The position numbers were made by a program, and so were the translations under genes. A stretch of DNA of 64,000 bases, taken from Pacificoceanicola onchidii. GTDB taxonomy: Bacteria; Pseudomonadota; Alphaproteobacteria; Rhodobacterales; Rhodobacteraceae. How positions within the stretch are numbered: position 1 is the first letter of the stretch; every line of letters begins with the position of its first letter. Under the pieces are notes generated by a model that did no database searches, was not told where the DNA came from, and saw only the letters and a list, made by a program, of their open reading frames with translations. The stretch spans positions 186,001 through 250,000 of the forward strand of contig NZ_SRXY01000008.1 in assembly GCF_004804335.1 (NCBI RefSeq), in the 5' to 3' direction. Positions 43,064-51,543 of the stretch are shown here, piece after piece.

Positions 43064-43813
43064 TCAGTACTCCCCGGCCGTCTGGCCGTCGACGATGTTG
43101 ATGATTGCGCTTCCGGGGGTGATCAGATCGGTGTCATGGGTACAGATCACCACGGAGGTGTTGAGTTCGACCTTGATGCGATCCATCAGCGCGACGATCT
43201 CGCGCGAGGTCTTGGTATCGAGGTTTGCTGTCGGCTCGTCCGCGATCAGAAGCGTCGGTTCGCTGACAAGAGCGCGGGCAATCGCCACGCGCTGGCGTTG
43301 ACCCCCGGAAATCTCACCGGGACGACGATCAACAAAATCGCCAAGACCAACCGCTTCGAGGTACTCTAGTGCGCGCGTCTTACGCGACGCCCAGGACATC
43401 TTGCGGTTCAGGAGCGGAAATTCGACGTTTTCACGCAAAGACAGCACCGGGATCAGGTTGAAGCTCTGGAAGACAAAGCCGATGTGCTGCGCGCGAAAAT
43501 CGGCGGCCTGCTTGTCGGTCAGCTTGGTAACGTCTTCACCCAGGATCTCCATTTCGCCGTCAGTGGGGCGATCAAGAAGACCCAGAAGGTTCAACAGCGT
43601 GGACTTACCACTGCCAGACGGGCCGGTGATGAAGGTAGTCGCGGCTTTCGCGATGCTGCCCGAGACACCTTTCAGCGCGGGCACTTCGACGCGATCCATT
43701 TTGTAGGTCTTGCTGAGACCTTTGAAGCTGACGGCCACATCCCGTGCAGGGCGCGCGCCAGGGTTCTGCGCAATGTCGTATTGGAACGACTGGGGGTTAT
43801 AGGCTTGGTTCAC
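43064..43813 (-). CDS. LolD/MacB-type ABC transporter ATPase
   Basis: ATPase of 249 residues with Walker A (GPSGSGKST), the LolD/MacB-type Q-loop region (IGFVFQSFNLIPVLSLRENV), signature ISGGQRQR and Walker B (LLIADEPTANLD). The N-terminus shows GLSKTYKMDRVEVPALKGV, typical of this branch. The start is taken as a GTG at 43813 with GAGG about ten bases upstream; another in-frame GTG at 43828 has no such site. It is the first gene of the transporter run and the likely place of its promoter is the AT-rich stretch to its right. Confidence 0.9.
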   Translation of the reverse strand: MNQAYNPQSFQYDIAQNPGARPARDVAVSFKGLSKTYKMDRVEVPALKGVSGSIAKAATTFITGPSGSGKSTLLNLLGLLDRPTDGEMEILGEDVTKLTDKQAADFRAQHIGFVFQSFNLIPVLSLRENVEFPLLNRKMSWASRKTRALEYLEAVGLGDFVDRRPGEISGGQRQRVAIARALVSEPTLLIADEPTANLDTKTSREIVALMDRIKVELNTSVVICTHDTDLITPGSAIINIVDGQTAGEY

Positions 43814-43828
43814 TGTTACGGTCCTCAC

Positions 43829-44003
43829 GGATGGATGTTTGATCTACATCCAATTTACGGACCGAGGAGTGATTCACTCAAACAACAAAGAGTGCTAAAT
43901 CAACGCGCTTTGAATATAGGATTTCTGAGATATGACATTCTCCAACATATAAGCGGAACACTCCGTCATATTCGCGGAATAAAATCATATTGGTGATAGA
44001 AAA
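43829..44003. promoter_or_regulatory. AT-rich promoter region of the ABC/LolA/outer-membrane operon
   Basis: Non-coding stretch upstream of the ATPase gene. It contains GCGGAA at 43953-43958 and 43974-43979, 21 bases apart, and a GAGTGCTAA string at 43890-43898. The helical-phase repeat would suit a dimeric regulator. No promoter boxes could be assigned safely. Confidence 0.4.
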
Positions 44004-44031
44004 CAAAAAAAGCCGCCGGACGGATCCAGCG
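44004..44031 (-). terminator. Rho-independent terminator of the DUF1772-like gene
   Basis: On the minus strand a seven-pair stem (44025-44031 with 44014-44020, one G-U) with loop TCCG is followed within two bases by a run of about seven T. It lies 28 bases after the stop at 44059. Confidence 0.8.
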
Positions 44032-44058
44032 ACTTGTACTCGTTAACGGAACGACAGG

Positions 44059-44589
44059 TCAGGCTGTTTGGGCGCCCGTAACATCGTCAGTTTCGCGTTG
44101 CAGAACATGCATGGCTGTGGCCGCGAGCCCGAGCGCAATGAGCGCCATGACCGCGCGCATCGTGTTCCAGAAGAACCAGTCCGCGCTGTATGCGCTCCAG
44201 ATCGGCCCAGCCTCGCCTATAGAAAGGGATGCGGGATCAAGAGCCTCCAAAGCGTGGTTCATTGGCACGTTGATGTTGACCGTGGGCAGGAACGACCCGC
44301 CAAAGTAGACACCCGCAGCAGCGAGCAAGAACAACCCCGCCGCTTGCTTACCCTTCACATACAACAGTGCAGCGCAACTCAGAGCAATGATCGGTGTAAA
44401 CAAGAAAGTGAAAAGAAATACACCGTTTCTGGTTCCCTGATTCAGTTTCTGCATTGCGTGAATCGCGTCAACTTCCGGCAATGTATTGAGGCCCTGCATT
44501 ACGGATACAGAGTATGCGTAGAAAAAGCCACCAATGGTTCCAAAAAGAATGATGGGCGTCAGGCAGAGAATGTAATTGAGTCTAAACAT
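44059..44589 (-). CDS. DUF1772-like (anthrone oxygenase-type) membrane protein
   Basis: A 176-residue protein with four predicted helices (about 5-28, 55-78, 83-100 and 138-160). The pattern LPEVDAIHAMQKLNQGTRNGVF, then NINVPMNHALEAL, matches the DUF1772 family, whose fungal members assist cofactor-free anthrone oxidation, with the conserved Asn-containing loop N-x-P-x-N. AAGGAGAG lies nine bases upstream of the ATG. It is a single-gene unit with its own terminator, located between the transport operon and the orphan regulator. An oxygenase role in the pathway is possible but unproven. Confidence 0.7.
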   Translation of the reverse strand: MFRLNYILCLTPIILFGTIGGFFYAYSVSVMQGLNTLPEVDAIHAMQKLNQGTRNGVFLFTFLFTPIIALSCAALLYVKGKQAAGLFLLAAAGVYFGGSFLPTVNINVPMNHALEALDPASLSIGEAGPIWSAYSADWFFWNTMRAVMALIALGLAATAMHVLQRETDDVTGAQTA

Positions 44590-44934
44590 GGACGTGACTC
44601 TCCTTTACGGATGGCTCTTGCGTTAAACCAAACATAGTGCATTTCGCATGAGAGCTAAATGGCGCCACACATCATTCCATAAAACAGCTTAAATCTGCGA
44701 TAAATGATTGTTCATGATGTTTTGTCACAGAACATGACAGCACGCTGAACGCTCTATGATCCGGAGCGCTGGTATTTCGGAGTTTCATGACGGTTTTCGC
44801 CTCAAGCCGTTATCTCTCGTCAGCTTGCACGTAAAAGGTGTGTGACAAAACGTTCAGGCCGGACACCAACGTGTCCGGCCCGCTTTGCCAAATGGCATGT
44901 TTTACCAGAATCGATGCGGGGTTCTTGCCCGGCG
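44590..44934. promoter_or_regulatory. 345-base intergenic region with TGTCA-N7-TGACA palindrome
   Basis: No gene seen. TGTCACAGAACATGACA at 44724-44740 is an inverted repeat (TGTCA/TGACA, 7-base spacer) whose left half and core match motifs upstream of the trpF-like gene (TGTCACAGAATGTG at 23169 and TGACAGAACATG at 23055). It lies about 135 bases upstream of the DUF1772-like start. The right end holds the terminator of the orphan regulator. Confidence 0.5.
44857..44880 (-). terminator. Hairpin terminator of the orphan response regulator
   Basis: A perfect ten-pair stem (44857-44866 with 44871-44880) with a four-base loop lies 55 bases after the stop at 44935. The minus strand then reads TGAACGTTTTGT, a modest T-rich tail. 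Confidence 0.7.
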
Positions 44935-45708
44935 TCAGGCCTGAATCGGGGTCGTGACCTGGCCAACCAGAGAATACCCGCGTCCGCGAACGGTGCGGAT
45001 GAAGTCTACCTCCGCACCGGCTTCCTTGATCTTGGTGCGCAGACGGTAAATCAGCGCGTCGATACTGCGCGAATAGATCACCGTGGTTCCGTGCACCTCG
45101 CCAAGCAGATCATCCCTGTTCAGGATTTCCCCGGGCCGCTGAGCAAGCGCGGCGATCAGTTCGAATTCCATCGATGTGGTTTCAAGCTTGGTGCCGTTGA
45201 CCAGCACCTGCGCGCGCTGTGTCTCGATCTGGAGGACATCGTTTTCAAGCGTAATCTCGACCGCGACTCCGGACTTGCCGGGCGCGGCCGGTTGCGGCGC
45301 GGCTGTGCTGACCGGTTGCGTTGCGGCATCCGGCGCGCGGGTCCGGCGCAGGATCGCATTGATCCGGGCCACAAGTTCGCGCGGCTCAAACGGTTTTGTC
45401 ACGTAGTCATCGGCGCCTGTCTCGAGGCCAACCACCATGTCTGTCAGCTCTGTCCTCGCCGTTAGGATGATAATCGACACATCCTTATAAGGTGCATTGG
45501 AGTAGCGGATCTGGCTGCACATTTGCAGGCCGTTGATTTCCGGCAGCATCACATCAAGAAGGACAAGATCATATTTCTTGGCCTCCAGCGCCTCAAAGCC
45601 CGCACTCGGGCTGTGAACCGCATCGAGTTCAATGCTGTAGTTTTTCAGAACATCCGCCGTAAGGGTGGCGAGTTCGACATCATCATCGATCAGAAGAACG
45701 CGTATCAT
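44935..45708 (-). CDS. Orphan OmpR-family response regulator
   Basis: Two-domain regulator of 257 residues with no adjacent kinase. The receiver carries IDDDVE, phosphoacceptor Asp52 in VLLDVMLPEING and Lys in YVTKPFEPRELVARI. An Ala/Pro/Thr-rich linker (about 125-150) precedes a winged-helix domain with SIDALIYRLRTKIKEAG and RGRGYSLVG. It shares receiver phrasing with the regulator at 38364-39077 and may respond to the same kinase. Tandem AAATAACAT repeats directly upstream suggest autoregulation. It is transcribed away from ubiX. Confidence 0.9.
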   Translation of the reverse strand: MIRVLLIDDDVELATLTADVLKNYSIELDAVHSPSAGFEALEAKKYDLVLLDVMLPEINGLQMCSQIRYSNAPYKDVSIIILTARTELTDMVVGLETGADDYVTKPFEPRELVARINAILRRTRAPDAATQPVSTAAPQPAAPGKSGVAVEITLENDVLQIETQRAQVLVNGTKLETTSMEFELIAALAQRPGEILNRDDLLGEVHGTTVIYSRSIDALIYRLRTKIKEAGAEVDFIRTVRGRGYSLVGQVTTPIQA

Positions 45709-45722
45709 GACAGTCTATTCAA

Positions 45723-45741
45723 AAATAACATAAAATAACAT
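45723..45741. promoter_or_regulatory. Tandem 10-bp repeat upstream of the orphan regulator
   Basis: AAATAACAT occurs at 45723-45731 and 45733-45741, exactly one helical turn apart and 15-33 bases upstream of the regulator's start. Direct repeats at this spacing are typical of OmpR/PhoB-family binding sites. Autoregulation is an inference. Confidence 0.5.
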
Positions 45742-45900
45742 GTGATGGGGCGGAAGCTTGGCAGTAATCTCACGGCAACATGTCACTCGGTTGTTCTTGT
45801 CTGGTTGCTTTCGCATGAACGTCTTCCCCGACGTTAACTTTCTGCAGACACGACTTAAAGGAGAAGAGTGATCGAGTCTACAATTTAAAGGTACTTTGCC

Positions 45901-46536
45901 ATGAGAACAACAGAGATAAAACCCAATAAGTCGACTCAACTTGAATCCAAGGGCGGAGAGGCGGAGACGCCGACCCGGCTGATCGTCGGGCTCTCCGGCG
46001 CTTCGGGCATGCCGTTCGCCCTCAGGTTGTTGGAGATATTGCAGGGGATTTCTGTTGAATCGCACCTGATTGTCTCCAAGGCCGCCGTTCAGACCCTCGG
46101 CGTGGAAACGGACGGCGGATATGACATGGCGCGGTCTCTGGCTGACCACGTTCACTCCAATGCAGACATAGGAGCATCCCTTGCCTCAGGGTCTTTTCGC
46201 GCACACGGCATGATCATCGCACCCTGCTCCGTCAAAACCCTCGCGGAGATTGCCAACGGAATCGGCAGCAGCCTTCTCACGCGCGCGGCAGATGTCACGT
46301 TGAAGGAGCGACGGAGGCTTGTTCTCGGCGTTCGGGAAACGCCTTTGCACCTTGGGCATCTGCGCAACATGACCGCCGCAACCGAAATGGGGGCGATCAT
46401 CGCCCCGCCAATGCCGGCCTTCTACACGCAAGGTCAGACGCTCGATGATCTGGTGAACCATCAGGTGCAACGGTGGCTTGACGCGCTTGGTCTACACGTG
46501 ACTCTCGCCCCAAGATGGAAAGACGACGCGCAATAA
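45901..46536 (+). CDS. ubiX: UbiX-type flavin prenyltransferase
   Basis: Makes prenylated FMN, the cofactor of UbiD decarboxylases, from FMN and dimethylallyl phosphate. The 211-residue protein has an about 25-residue polar N-terminal extension, then LIVGLSGASGMPFALRLLEI, IIAPCSVKTLAEIANG, TRAADVTLKERRRLVLGVRE and APPMPAFYT, all hallmarks of the family. AAAGG lies about nine bases before the ATG. It stands alone, diverging from the orphan regulator. The nearest UbiD-like gene is 26 kb to the left, at the other flank of the biosynthetic region. It could instead serve ubiquinone synthesis. Confidence 0.92.
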   Translation: MRTTEIKPNKSTQLESKGGEAETPTRLIVGLSGASGMPFALRLLEILQGISVESHLIVSKAAVQTLGVETDGGYDMARSLADHVHSNADIGASLASGSFRAHGMIIAPCSVKTLAEIANGIGSSLLTRAADVTLKERRRLVLGVRETPLHLGHLRNMTAATEMGAIIAPPMPAFYTQGQTLDDLVNHQVQRWLDALGLHVTLAPRWKDDAQ

Positions 46537-46647
46537 CGGGAAACCGTGGAAAATCTTCCCGTCTCGCCTATATCCAGCACGATTACTATTGCGTTGCTCG
46601 GCCTGTTCTCCGACAAAAACGGTTAATCCTGAATTGCGGAGACATGT

Positions 46648-49527
46648 ATGAGCGAGATCAGCCTTCTGCCCATCATTGCCATCCTGCCTTTTGTAGGCGC
46701 GTTGATGCCCGGCATCGTCATACGAGCCGGACGAAACGCCTGCGCGGCCTTTACAGCGGCTCCAACGCTGCTGGCGCTTGTGATGCTCGGCACGCTTGCT
46801 CCTTCCGTTTATGACGGCACCGTCTATACAACGCACTTTTCATGGATTCCGCAGCTCGGACTGGAGGCCTCCTTCTTCCTGGACGGTCTTGGGCTGATGT
46901 TTGCCTGCATGATCCTAGGTGTCGGTCTGCTGATCACACTCTACGCGCGGTTTTACCTGTCGGGCGATGATCCGATGGGCCAGTTCTACACTTATTTGCT
47001 GCTGTTCCAGGGCGCGATGCTCGGGATTACCTTGTCAGACAACATTTTGCTTCTGCTCGTGTTCTGGGAACTGACTTCGCTCAGCTCATTCCTGTTGATC
47101 GGCTATTGGAAGCATCTGCCAGAAGGACGACAAGGCGCACGTATGGCTCTGACTGTCACCGGCGCAGGCGGGTTGGCCATGATCGGCGGCATGTTGATCC
47201 TTGGCGACATTGTCGGCAGCTATAACCTGACCGACATCCTCGCCGCCGGCGATCAGATCAAGGCAAGCGAATGGTACTTGCCCGCTCTCATCCTGATCCT
47301 GCTTGGCGCGTTTACGAAGTCTGCTCAGTTCCCGTTCCACTTCTGGCTTCCGCACGCCATGGCTGCGCCTACTCCGGTTTCAGCCTACCTGCACTCAGCC
47401 ACCATGGTGAAAGCTGGCGTGTTCCTAATGGCGCGCATGTGGCCCGCGCTCGCCGGGACCAGTGAATGGTTCTACATCGTCGCCACCATTGGCCTGATCA
47501 CCATGGTGCTTGGTGCGGTGATCGCTCTGTTCAAGGATGATCTCAAAGCGCTTCTGGCGTTTTCCACCGTCAGCCACCTCGGACTTCTGACCATGCTGCT
47601 TGGTTTTGGGACCAAGGCCGCGGCGGTCGCGGCGGTCTTCCACATCCTCAATCACCTGACATTCAAGGCTGCTCTGTTTATGTCCGCCGGGATCGTCGAT
47701 CATGAGGCAAAGACCAGAGACATCAAACAGCTTGGCGGGCTTCGCAAGCTTATGCCGATCACGGCGACCATCGCGACAATCACGGCCCTGTCCATGGCAG
47801 GCATTCCGCTGTTCAACGGCTTTGTCTCAAAGGAGATGATGCTGGAAGAAGCCACGCATACCGTCTGGTGGGAAAACCCTTGGATTGTTCCGGCGCTGGC
47901 GACGCTCGGCGCAGTGTTCTCAGTGGCCTATTCCCTGCGCTTCATCTTCCACACTTTCGATGGCCCGGTCCGGGACGACTACCCGGCCAAGCCACACGAT
48001 CCGCCGTTTGGCATGTATGCCTCCCCGGCGTTCCTGGCCATCTTCGTTGTCATTCTTGGCCTTTTCCCCGGTATTGCGGACGGAATCGTCGGTATGGCCG
48101 CCTCTGCCGTGATTGGCGAAACGGTGCATCCGCACCTCGCTCTTTGGCACGGGTTCAAACCGGCGCTCTACATGTCCATCGTTGCGATTGTCGTCGGCAT
48201 CGTGCTGCTTTTGCTTCACAGACCGCTTGATGCAGCCTGGCTCGCAGCGCCCCGACCCGAAGCCAAGCGCCTGTTTGACGATCTGATCCGGGGCGTCGTC
48301 GGGCTGACCCGGCGGGTCAACGACGTTCTGCACAATGGTGCGCTAAGCCGGTATCTGGCAATTTTCTGCGCCTCGACCGTTGCGATTGGCTATCTGGCCT
48401 ATAGTGGTGGGGGCCTGCTTCCGGCCACGCGAGAGATGTTGCCCACCCCGCCGCTGGCCATTGTCGCCTGGGCCTTGATGGTGCTTGCGACGATCCTCGT
48501 GGTTGTCCTGCACCGCACGCGCTTTGCCGCGCTGATTGCGATTTCCGTGATTGGCCTCGTGATCTCCATCGGCTTTGTCTACCTTTCCGCACCGGACCTC
48601 GCGCTGACCCAGATCAGCGTGGAGACGGTCACGATCATGCTCCTGCTGCTGGCCCTGCACTTCCTGCCCAAGGAAACTCCTGTCGAGTCCAGCATTGGCA
48701 AACGCAGGCTGGATGGGTTGATCGCGATTGGATCAGGCTTGGGCATCGGTGCATTGGCCTATGCCTTCATGATGCGCGATTTCTCTTCGATCTCCGGCTA
48801 TCACCTGGCTAACAGCTATGAAGGTGGCGGCGGTACAAACGTGGTGAACGTGATCCTTGTCGACTTCCGGGGCTATGACACCTACGGCGAAATCATCGTT
48901 CTGGGCATCGCCGGTCTTGCGATTTATGCGCTCATGGAAACCTTGCTCAGCGGACCTGCCGGGGCCCGTCTCAGGAACTCCGGGTATAACAATGACCGCA
49001 GCCATGACCGCCATCCCCTGATGATGGTTATCGCCGCGCGACTGATGCTGCCCATCGCGGGCGTTGTCGGCATTTACATCTTCCTGCGCGGCCATAATGA
49101 ACCGGGGGGCGGCTTTGTGGCTGGCCTTGTCATCTCCATCGCCTTGCTCATCCAATACATGGCATCGGGCTTTGCCTGGACCACGCGCAGGCAAAGGATG
49201 GAATACCACGGGCTGATCGGCTTTGGCGTTGTCATTGCGGGCCTGACCGGCCTCGGGGCGATCCTTGCCGGAACGCCCTTCCTGACATCGTGGTTTACTT
49301 ACATCCACCTGCCGCCCATCGAGGAATTCGAATTTGCCACGGCAGCCCTGTTTGACCTTGGGGTTTTCCTTTGCGTGCTTGGGGCCGTGATGCTGATGCT
49401 CTACTCGCTGTCCCGCCTTGCGCGCCATTCCGGAGAAACCGTGAACACCGAACCCATGGACTACGACCCGTCAAAAGCGCCGACCTTCTTCGAAGATGGT
49501 TACCGCACCGAAGAGGAGGGGCGCTGA
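46648..49527 (+). CDS. mrpA: Mrp-type cation/proton antiporter subunit A (A-B fusion)
   Basis: Largest subunit of the multi-subunit Na+ or K+/H+ antiporter, 959 residues. It is mostly transmembrane helices with the NuoL-like core (FHFWLPHAMAAPTPVSAYLH, HILNHLTFKAALFM). A C-terminal MnhB-type domain from about residue 790 (LPIAGVVGIYIFLRGHNEPG) shows that A and B are fused, as in the alphaproteobacterial Pha system. GGAG precedes the ATG. It heads a six-gene operon in the order A(B)-C-D-E-F-G used for alkaline/sodium tolerance or K+ homeostasis. Confidence 0.94.
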   Translation: MSEISLLPIIAILPFVGALMPGIVIRAGRNACAAFTAAPTLLALVMLGTLAPSVYDGTVYTTHFSWIPQLGLEASFFLDGLGLMFACMILGVGLLITLYARFYLSGDDPMGQFYTYLLLFQGAMLGITLSDNILLLLVFWELTSLSSFLLIGYWKHLPEGRQGARMALTVTGAGGLAMIGGMLILGDIVGSYNLTDILAAGDQIKASEWYLPALILILLGAFTKSAQFPFHFWLPHAMAAPTPVSAYLHSATMVKAGVFLMARMWPALAGTSEWFYIVATIGLITMVLGAVIALFKDDLKALLAFSTVSHLGLLTMLLGFGTKAAAVAAVFHILNHLTFKAALFMSAGIVDHEAKTRDIKQLGGLRKLMPITATIATITALSMAGIPLFNGFVSKEMMLEEATHTVWWENPWIVPALATLGAVFSVAYSLRFIFHTFDGPVRDDYPAKPHDPPFGMYASPAFLAIFVVILGLFPGIADGIVGMAASAVIGETVHPHLALWHGFKPALYMSIVAIVVGIVLLLLHRPLDAAWLAAPRPEAKRLFDDLIRGVVGLTRRVNDVLHNGALSRYLAIFCASTVAIGYLAYSGGGLLPATREMLPTPPLAIVAWALMVLATILVVVLHRTRFAALIAISVIGLVISIGFVYLSAPDLALTQISVETVTIMLLLLALHFLPKETPVESSIGKRRLDGLIAIGSGLGIGALAYAFMMRDFSSISGYHLANSYEGGGGTNVVNVILVDFRGYDTYGEIIVLGIAGLAIYALMETLLSGPAGARLRNSGYNNDRSHDRHPLMMVIAARLMLPIAGVVGIYIFLRGHNEPGGGFVAGLVISIALLIQYMASGFAWTTRRQRMEYHGLIGFGVVIAGLTGLGAILAGTPFLTSWFTYIHLPPIEEFEFATAALFDLGVFLCVLGAVMLMLYSLSRLARHSGETVNTEPMDYDPSKAPTFFEDGYRTEEEGR

Positions 49528-49528
49528 C

Positions 49529-49936
49529 ATGGAAGCTCTTGTTGCATCCGCCATCGGCGTTCTGACGGCCTGCGGGGTTTACCTGATCCTGCGTTTGCGT
49601 GTCTTTGCGGCGATCCTTGGCATTTCTCTGCTGTCTTACGCGGTTAATGTTTTCCTGTTTTCGACAGGTCGGCTGGCCACGGGCGCAGCGCCGATCCTCG
49701 ACAAATACGCCGAGAACCCGGTCTATACGGACCCTTTGCCACAGGCTCTCGTGCTGACAGCCATTGTGATCAGCTTTGGCATGACGGCAGTGCTCGTGAT
49801 GTTCACGCTTGGCGCCTATCTCGAAGCGGGCCACGACCGGATCGACATGGATGAGGTAGAGCCGGACATAGATGATCCGATCACCGAAGGCATCGCCCTC
49901 GATATGAGCGCCGAGCCTGCGGAGGACCGCACATGA
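49529..49936 (+). CDS. mrpC: Mrp antiporter subunit C
   Basis: NuoK-like subunit of 135 residues with three helices (about 3-24, 28-48, 70-95) and an acidic C-terminal tail (MDEVEPDIDDP). GISLLSYAVNVFLFSTGRL is the typical MnhC stretch. The ATG at 49529 comes one base after the mrpA stop, with GAGGAGG upstream, and is favoured over an ATG inside mrpA. It overlaps mrpD by ATGA. Confidence 0.92.
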   Translation: MEALVASAIGVLTACGVYLILRLRVFAAILGISLLSYAVNVFLFSTGRLATGAAPILDKYAENPVYTDPLPQALVLTAIVISFGMTAVLVMFTLGAYLEAGHDRIDMDEVEPDIDDPITEGIALDMSAEPAEDRT

Positions 49937-51540
49937 TCGAACATTGGATCATCGCCCCCGTCGCTCTACCCGCGATCATCGCGCCGCTGATCGGCTTTGT
50001 CATGCGGCACGACATCACCGTTGCACGGGCCTTTTCCGTTGCCGGGAATATCCTGCTGGTGGCGATTGCCGCCGGGCTGGTGGGGCTTGCCGGGAACGGA
50101 GACGTGTATGTCTACCGCCTCGGCGATTGGCCTGCGCCGTTTGGGATTGTGCTCGTTCTCGACCGCCTCAGCGCCACCATGGTTTTGCTGACAACGGTGC
50201 TTGCGCTGATTGTTCTGATGCACGCCATTGCTTCGGGGTGGGACAAGAGGGGCCGCCACTTTCATGCGCTCTGGCAATTCCAGCTGATGGGCATTTGCGG
50301 CGCGTTCCTCACCGGTGACGCCTTCAACCTCTTCGTTTTCTTCGAAGTTCTGCTGATCGCCTCTTATGGGCTGATGGTCCATTCCGGCGGTCGCGTTCGG
50401 ATGCAGGCGGGCTTGCAGTACCTTGTGATGAACCTTGCTGGCTCGACCCTCTTCCTGATCGCACTGGGCACGCTTTATGCCACAACCGGCACGCTCAATA
50501 TCGCGGATCTGTCACTGAAGGTTCAGCAGATGAACCCGGACGACGCCGCGCTTCTGCGTGTCGCTGCGGTTCTGTTGTTGCTCGTCTTCGCCATCAAGGC
50601 TGCCATCGTGCCGGTACATTTCTGGCTACCCGCCACCTACGCCAACGCTCCAGCCCCGGTCGCGGCGCTGTTTGCGATCATGACCAAGGTCGGCGCCTAT
50701 GCGATCATCCGCATTCACACGATTGTCTTTGGTCCCGGTACGCCCGCGACCGAAGGTTTGATTTCCTCCGTGCTGTTCCCGGCGGCGCTGATCACAATTG
50801 CCGTTGGTGCAATCGGCGTTCTGGGCGCGCGCAGGTTGATGAGCCTGCTGGCTTATTCCGTGATCGGATCCATGGGCACGCTCATGCTGGCGATTTCGGT
50901 CTTTGAACCCCACGCCATGACGGCAGCGCTCTACTATATTATCCATTCGACCTTTGCCGCTGCGGCTTTGTTCATCATCGCCGATCTTGTCGTCAGTAGG
51001 CGCGGTAACGATATCCTGAGGCCCCAACCCAAGACCCTGCAAAACGGTCTTTTCGCCGCGCTGTTCTTTGGCGGGGCCATCGCTATGGCGGGGATGCCGC
51101 CTCTGTCCGGTTTCCTCGGCAAGCTCCTGATCCTCGACGCTCTGCGCGGACCATGGATGGCAGCCGCCTGGATCGCGGTTCTGGTCGGGAGCCTGATCAC
51201 GATCCTGGGGTTTGCCCGTGCTGGCTCAACGCTCTTCTGGAAATGCGAACAGGTCACCCCCGAAGAAGGCACCGAACCCATCGACAGCACGCCGCCCCCG
51301 CCCGAAGCGTCATTCATAGAATGGGCACCAGCGGGGCTCGCCATCCTTGCGCTTGCTGCGCTGACCATCTTTGCCGGGCCTGCCGTGCGCTATGCCGAAG
51401 GCGGGGCCACCGAGCTCTTTAACCCGGCGAGTTATATCGGTGCGGTTCTGGATCCCGAGGCCAAGACAAAGGTGTTCGGCAAGGACAAGAAAGACGACAG
51501 CCACGCCAAACCGGCCAAAGACCACGGGGAGGATCACTAA
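49933..51540 (+). CDS. mrpD: Mrp antiporter subunit D
   Basis: NuoN/NuoM-like proton-channel subunit of 535 residues with about 14 helices and the conserved channel segment AIKAAIVPVHFWLPATYANA. The last 80 residues are polar, ending in a Lys/Asp/His-rich tail (FGKDKKDDSHAKPAKDHGED) that is unusual in length. It is coupled to mrpC by ATGA and followed by mrpE after three bases. Confidence 0.93.
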   Translation: MIEHWIIAPVALPAIIAPLIGFVMRHDITVARAFSVAGNILLVAIAAGLVGLAGNGDVYVYRLGDWPAPFGIVLVLDRLSATMVLLTTVLALIVLMHAIASGWDKRGRHFHALWQFQLMGICGAFLTGDAFNLFVFFEVLLIASYGLMVHSGGRVRMQAGLQYLVMNLAGSTLFLIALGTLYATTGTLNIADLSLKVQQMNPDDAALLRVAAVLLLLVFAIKAAIVPVHFWLPATYANAPAPVAALFAIMTKVGAYAIIRIHTIVFGPGTPATEGLISSVLFPAALITIAVGAIGVLGARRLMSLLAYSVIGSMGTLMLAISVFEPHAMTAALYYIIHSTFAAAALFIIADLVVSRRGNDILRPQPKTLQNGLFAALFFGGAIAMAGMPPLSGFLGKLLILDALRGPWMAAAWIAVLVGSLITILGFARAGSTLFWKCEQVTPEEGTEPIDSTPPPPEASFIEWAPAGLAILALAALTIFAGPAVRYAEGGATELFNPASYIGAVLDPEAKTKVFGKDKKDDSHAKPAKDHGEDH

Positions 51541-51543
51541 ACC

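Noticed and set aside
43875-43898. CACTC-N10-GAGTGCTAA, similar to the CIRCE operator of HrcA
   Set aside because: The right half is exact but the left half matches only five of nine bases and the spacer is 10 rather than 9. An envelope ABC operon is not a usual HrcA target, so it is probably chance.
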